Shown: positions 33,917-36,466 of the stretch, piece after piece
Numbering within the stretch: the stretch's first letter is position 1
Layout: each line of letters opens with the position of its first letter
Assembly (NCBI GenBank): GCA_023515795.1
Contig: JALGPX010000034.1
Location: forward strand, 1-36,466
Source of the DNA: Amoeboaphelidium occidentale
Lineage: Eukaryota > Aphelidiomycota > Aphelidea
Direction: 5' to 3'
Length of the DNA: 36,466 nt
Notes under the pieces: generated by a model
Databases searched by the model: none
What the model was told of the DNA's origin: nothing
Seen by the model: the letters and a program-made list of their open reading frames with translations, nothing else
Made by a program: the position numbers and the translations under genes

Positions 33917-35836
33917 ATGCTGCGATTGTTGAGGCGTTATCGTAGCACTCAAACACCAACGAACGTAAACGCGCTAGAAAAGTGTCATGGATGTGGTGCA
34001 AAGTTTCAGGAAGCACATAAAACACGGGCCGGTTATTTACCGCAATTGGATATGCGAAGGGCTGCGTATTTGTCTGGAATACCTTTCAAGGAATACAAAG
34101 ATCAAGCTGGTATCAAAGATCATGCATTGGATAAGTACATGAAGAAGCGACAATTAGAGCTTGGGCACGTGTCTTCAAAATCTATGCTGAATTTGTCCGA
34201 TTTGAAGGCTGATAATCTTCGTGCTTTTGTTCAAGATTCTGGTGATGTTTCTGCTGTTGAGCGAGAGTCATCAGACGTGGATACGGCTGTAAAGAATTCT
34301 GTAAAAGAACTACTGTGTGCAAGATGCCATAAGATGACGTTTTCGCAAAGATCAGGATTATCAACGGAAGAGGACATTGTGAACATCACAGAAGCTTCTC
34401 TAGCGTGGCAAAGAATATCAGAGTCCATATTAAAGAATGATATGCCAGCACTGATAGTTTATGTTGTTGATCTATTGACATTTCCTAATTCACTCAATTC
34501 TTTATTCTTGCAATCTGTTATTCAAAAGTCTAATGTGATTCTTGCTTTGAACAAGTTTGATTTACTTCCGGAGCATTCAAATTATGCGTTTATAAAGGAG
34601 AAGATTAAGCATGAGTTGAAGGAGTATGAAGATGTGTTTTACGAAATAATCAGTGCAAAGAAACAGGAAGGAATCGAATCATTAATTAAAAGGGCAATGT
34701 TGCTTCGAAGTGCAGGTCAGGATATTTATGTTGTGGGAGAAGCTAATGCTGGAAAATCTACCCTTCTTAATGCATTTAGAGCTAAGGCTACTTTGTCTAG
34801 TGATAATGATATGAAACGATTCTCAACAAGCTCAATAGTTCCGGGAACCACAATGGATGAGATCAAGTATCCATTAAAGGAAATGGACAAGATTAGAGAT
34901 TTCATGACGAGATCTAGACCGAAAATTACAGCTGAAAAACAGAAGAAGGCTCTTGAAGATATTAAAAACAAAGTGAAAGTTAAAGATCTACCGGATAAGA
35001 ACATATCTTTGACTAAGAGCTTACAAGGCTACCTTGTCGATACTCCAGGAATAGCTGCTGAGAATAATATAGCTCAGTATTTGACAGAAGAAGAGCTGAG
35101 ATTTGCATTGCCATCAGATAAGCTCAAGTTCACTCATATTTATTTTATGCCTGGCAAAAGCATCTACTTTGGCGGACTAGGAAGAATTGATTATGTTGAA
35201 GGAAAAGCGCAAGTTATTTGCACCGTTTTTCATGGGCCAAAAATCCCAATACATATCAATAACACAGAAAAGTTTGATAATTTTTGGCTGAATAATGCTG
35301 GTGGTAGAAACATAAAATGGGACGAAAAACTCGTCTTACAGAAGAATTCTTCAAAAGTTATTCGGAAGAATTACAACAAGGATCTTTGGTCTGGAGTCAA
35401 GCTAGTTCCGCCTTTCTTTACTTCTCCAGAAAAGTTTTTAGGAAATCATGAGCGAGATGGTCTATTACACGATCGCATTGAAAAGTATCCAGAAATGAAA
35501 CTTGCTCTAGAAAGTATCATTACAAGAGAGAAGCCTCTGGATGATCATGCACATTCCTCGAGTCATTTTCGACAGAGCTTAGTCGATTTCGTTATTTCTG
35601 GTTTTGGTTGGTTTTCTATTGCTGGTAATTTTTGCAAGGAAAGTGATAAGACCGCAACATTCCATTTATGGTCTCCAGATGGAAAGGGAATATTTGAAAG
35701 GCAACCTCTTTTACCATTTCATAGTGGACTGAGAGGCAAGAAAAGAAAAGGCTTGCCTTTTTACTCAAAATATGATCCAAAACTAGCAGCAAAATTACAA
35801 AGTCTTGAGAATGATTATCTTAAATCACTCAAATAG
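33917..35836 (+). CDS. NOA1: Circularly permuted mitochondrial GTPase, NOA1/Mtg3 (YqeH) type
   Basis: 639 aa from the ATG at 33917 (MLRLLRRYRSTQT, a mitochondrial targeting peptide); upstream frame overlaps OGG1 and is not used. YqeH-family GTPases assist small mitoribosomal subunit assembly (known). An N-terminal treble-clef zinc site is seen: CHGCG and later CARCHK. The GTPase motifs are in permuted order: G4 LALNKFDLL, G5 ISAKKQEG, G1 GEANAGKSTLLNAF, G2 PGTTMDEI, G3 VDTPGIAAE. A spacer of about 45 residues between G2 and G3 (charged, KITAEKQKKALEDIKNK) is longer than in bacteria. The C-terminal domain includes LVDFVISGFGWFSI, a conserved YqeH string. Intron-free. Confidence 0.93.
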   Translation: MLRLLRRYRSTQTPTNVNALEKCHGCGAKFQEAHKTRAGYLPQLDMRRAAYLSGIPFKEYKDQAGIKDHALDKYMKKRQLELGHVSSKSMLNLSDLKADNLRAFVQDSGDVSAVERESSDVDTAVKNSVKELLCARCHKMTFSQRSGLSTEEDIVNITEASLAWQRISESILKNDMPALIVYVVDLLTFPNSLNSLFLQSVIQKSNVILALNKFDLLPEHSNYAFIKEKIKHELKEYEDVFYEIISAKKQEGIESLIKRAMLLRSAGQDIYVVGEANAGKSTLLNAFRAKATLSSDNDMKRFSTSSIVPGTTMDEIKYPLKEMDKIRDFMTRSRPKITAEKQKKALEDIKNKVKVKDLPDKNISLTKSLQGYLVDTPGIAAENNIAQYLTEEELRFALPSDKLKFTHIYFMPGKSIYFGGLGRIDYVEGKAQVICTVFHGPKIPIHINNTEKFDNFWLNNAGGRNIKWDEKLVLQKNSSKVIRKNYNKDLWSGVKLVPPFFTSPEKFLGNHERDGLLHDRIEKYPEMKLALESIITREKPLDDHAHSSSHFRQSLVDFVISGFGWFSIAGNFCKESDKTATFHLWSPDGKGIFERQPLLPFHSGLRGKKRKGLPFYSKYDPKLAAKLQSLENDYLKSLK

Positions 35837-35875
35837 AGCCATTAATCGTCAAAAGTAAAATCTCTCTATTCATCT

Positions 35876-36466
35876 TCAAATCTCTGATGCTTTAGTTACC
35901 TCAGAGGTTTTCGCAGGTGACAGTTGTGAACCACCTCCCGTGACTAATGGCGCAACAGTTTCTTGAACACTTTCTCTTGTTTCTTCTCCTTTCTGGCGCA
36001 AACCTTCGACTGTTGTAGTGACTTTCGCAGCAGTTTGGCGGTATCCAGATGGTTCAGCGTAGGTAGGCCTAGTCATACTAGGAACTGGACGAACGCCATA
36101 AGCTGGTGTAGCAGTGGTTGGGCTTGGACCAACAAAGAATCTGAAAACACATGTTCCCCATCTTATCATGGTCAATCCTCCAACAGCACAACATGTTACT
36201 CCAGTTGTAACAGCAAGAGTAGCAGCAAGAAACAAACCTGCAACAAGCAACATAGGCACCTCGATTATGCCAAGAACAAATGTCGATGAAATAAATCCGA
36301 AACCAACAAATAAACCAATAGGAACAAAAGACAACAGCGCAAAGACAGACATGAAATTACCGAATGCAGGGTACCTACGACCGTATAATCTAAGCAGATC
36401 AAAGAACCAAACAGTCCATCTTTTAATTTTGCCAGATGTAGCATAAACTTTTCTTTTTGTGGATTC
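35876..36466 (-). CDS. Promethin/LDAF1-like membrane protein (5' end beyond window)
   Basis: The minus-strand frame is open to the window edge at 36466 and ends at 35876; at least 196 residues are visible. The ATG at 36352 is internal to an open frame, and the upstream 38 codons (KRWTVWFFDLLRLYGRRYP...) look coding, so the start is probably outside. A hydrophobic core of about 75 residues (FALLSFVPIGLFVGFGFIS, then two more membrane segments rich in G/A/V) resembles the promethin domain of LDAF1/yeast Ldo proteins. Those proteins work with seipin in lipid-droplet formation at the ER (known). The tail is hydrophilic, with TP/SP sites and a helix GLRQKGEETRESVQET. Alternative: another reticulon-like or hairpin membrane protein. 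Confidence 0.6.
   Translation of the reverse strand, partial: ESTKRKVYATSGKIKRWTVWFFDLLRLYGRRYPAFGNFMSVFALLSFVPIGLFVGFGFISSTFVLGIIEVPMLLVAGLFLAATLAVTTGVTCCAVGGLTMIRWGTCVFRFFVGPSPTTATPAYGVRPVPSMTRPTYAEPSGYRQTAAKVTTTVEGLRQKGEETRESVQETVAPLVTGGGSQLSPAKTSEVTKASEI

Overview
The window is nuclear DNA from a compact eukaryotic genome, most likely a flagellated (zoosporic, chytrid-like) fungus or a close relative. The gene set is fungal or opisthokont: Yhm2 carrier, Aip1, Mpp6, Coa6, Cox4, Mtg3/NOA1. Two proteins belong to cilium and centriole families, TMEM231 (transition zone) and LRRC45 (centriole linker/basal body). I resolve 22 coding introns by homology and frame. All are very short (33-64 nt), 21 are GT-AG and one is GC-AG. 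About 29 genes lie on both strands, often tens of bases apart. I see no operon, prophage, CRISPR array, transposon, tRNA or rRNA.

Layout. 0-5.3 kb, all plus strand: a basic PRKRIP1-like protein, two tandem membrane RING-H2 proteins, LRRC45, and a small protein rich in S/T-P sites. 5.4-8.9 kb: ITPA (four exons), an F-box-like protein, and a C2H2 regulator of Swi5/Ace2 type. 9-14.8 kb is rich in mitochondrial genes: Yhm2 (five exons, minus), a membrane protein resembling the mitochondrial KHE1 family, Mpp6 (nuclear exosome), Coa6 (minus), an unknown protein, CHCHD5/Mix14 (minus) and Cox4 (four exons). 14.8-21.8 kb: a coiled-coil protein of the plant At4g15545 family, Aip1/WDR1 starting from a 16-nt coding exon, a C2H2 protein, mitochondrial TyrRS and TMEM231. 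21.8-25.8 kb: an M17 aminopeptidase, a small PD-(D/E)XK-like protein with a C-terminal membrane helix, and a SIRT1-type sirtuin.

25.3-31.0 kb is disturbed. Single N bases at 26045, 26801, 27230 and 30670 each separate nearly identical sequence. The copies differ mainly in trinucleotide repeat length and in synonymous changes. I read these as contig ends or haplotypes that were not merged, not as biological duplications. The real locus is probably one sirtuin gene convergent with one NUBPL/Ind1-like P-loop ATPase, and one karyopherin-like gene with no internal repeat. 24.4-31.9 kb also stands out for trinucleotide repeats coding poly-S, N, D, E, T and Q.

31.9-36.5 kb: proteasome beta-6 (three exons, one GC-AG intron), OGG1, the permuted GTPase NOA1/Mtg3 starting 40 bp from OGG1, and a promethin/LDAF1-like membrane protein cut by the window edge.

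Mitochondrial function recurs (Yhm2, KHE1-like, Coa6, CHCHD5, Cox4, TyrRS, NUBPL, NOA1). A NUBPL-type protein suggests the organism keeps respiratory complex I.
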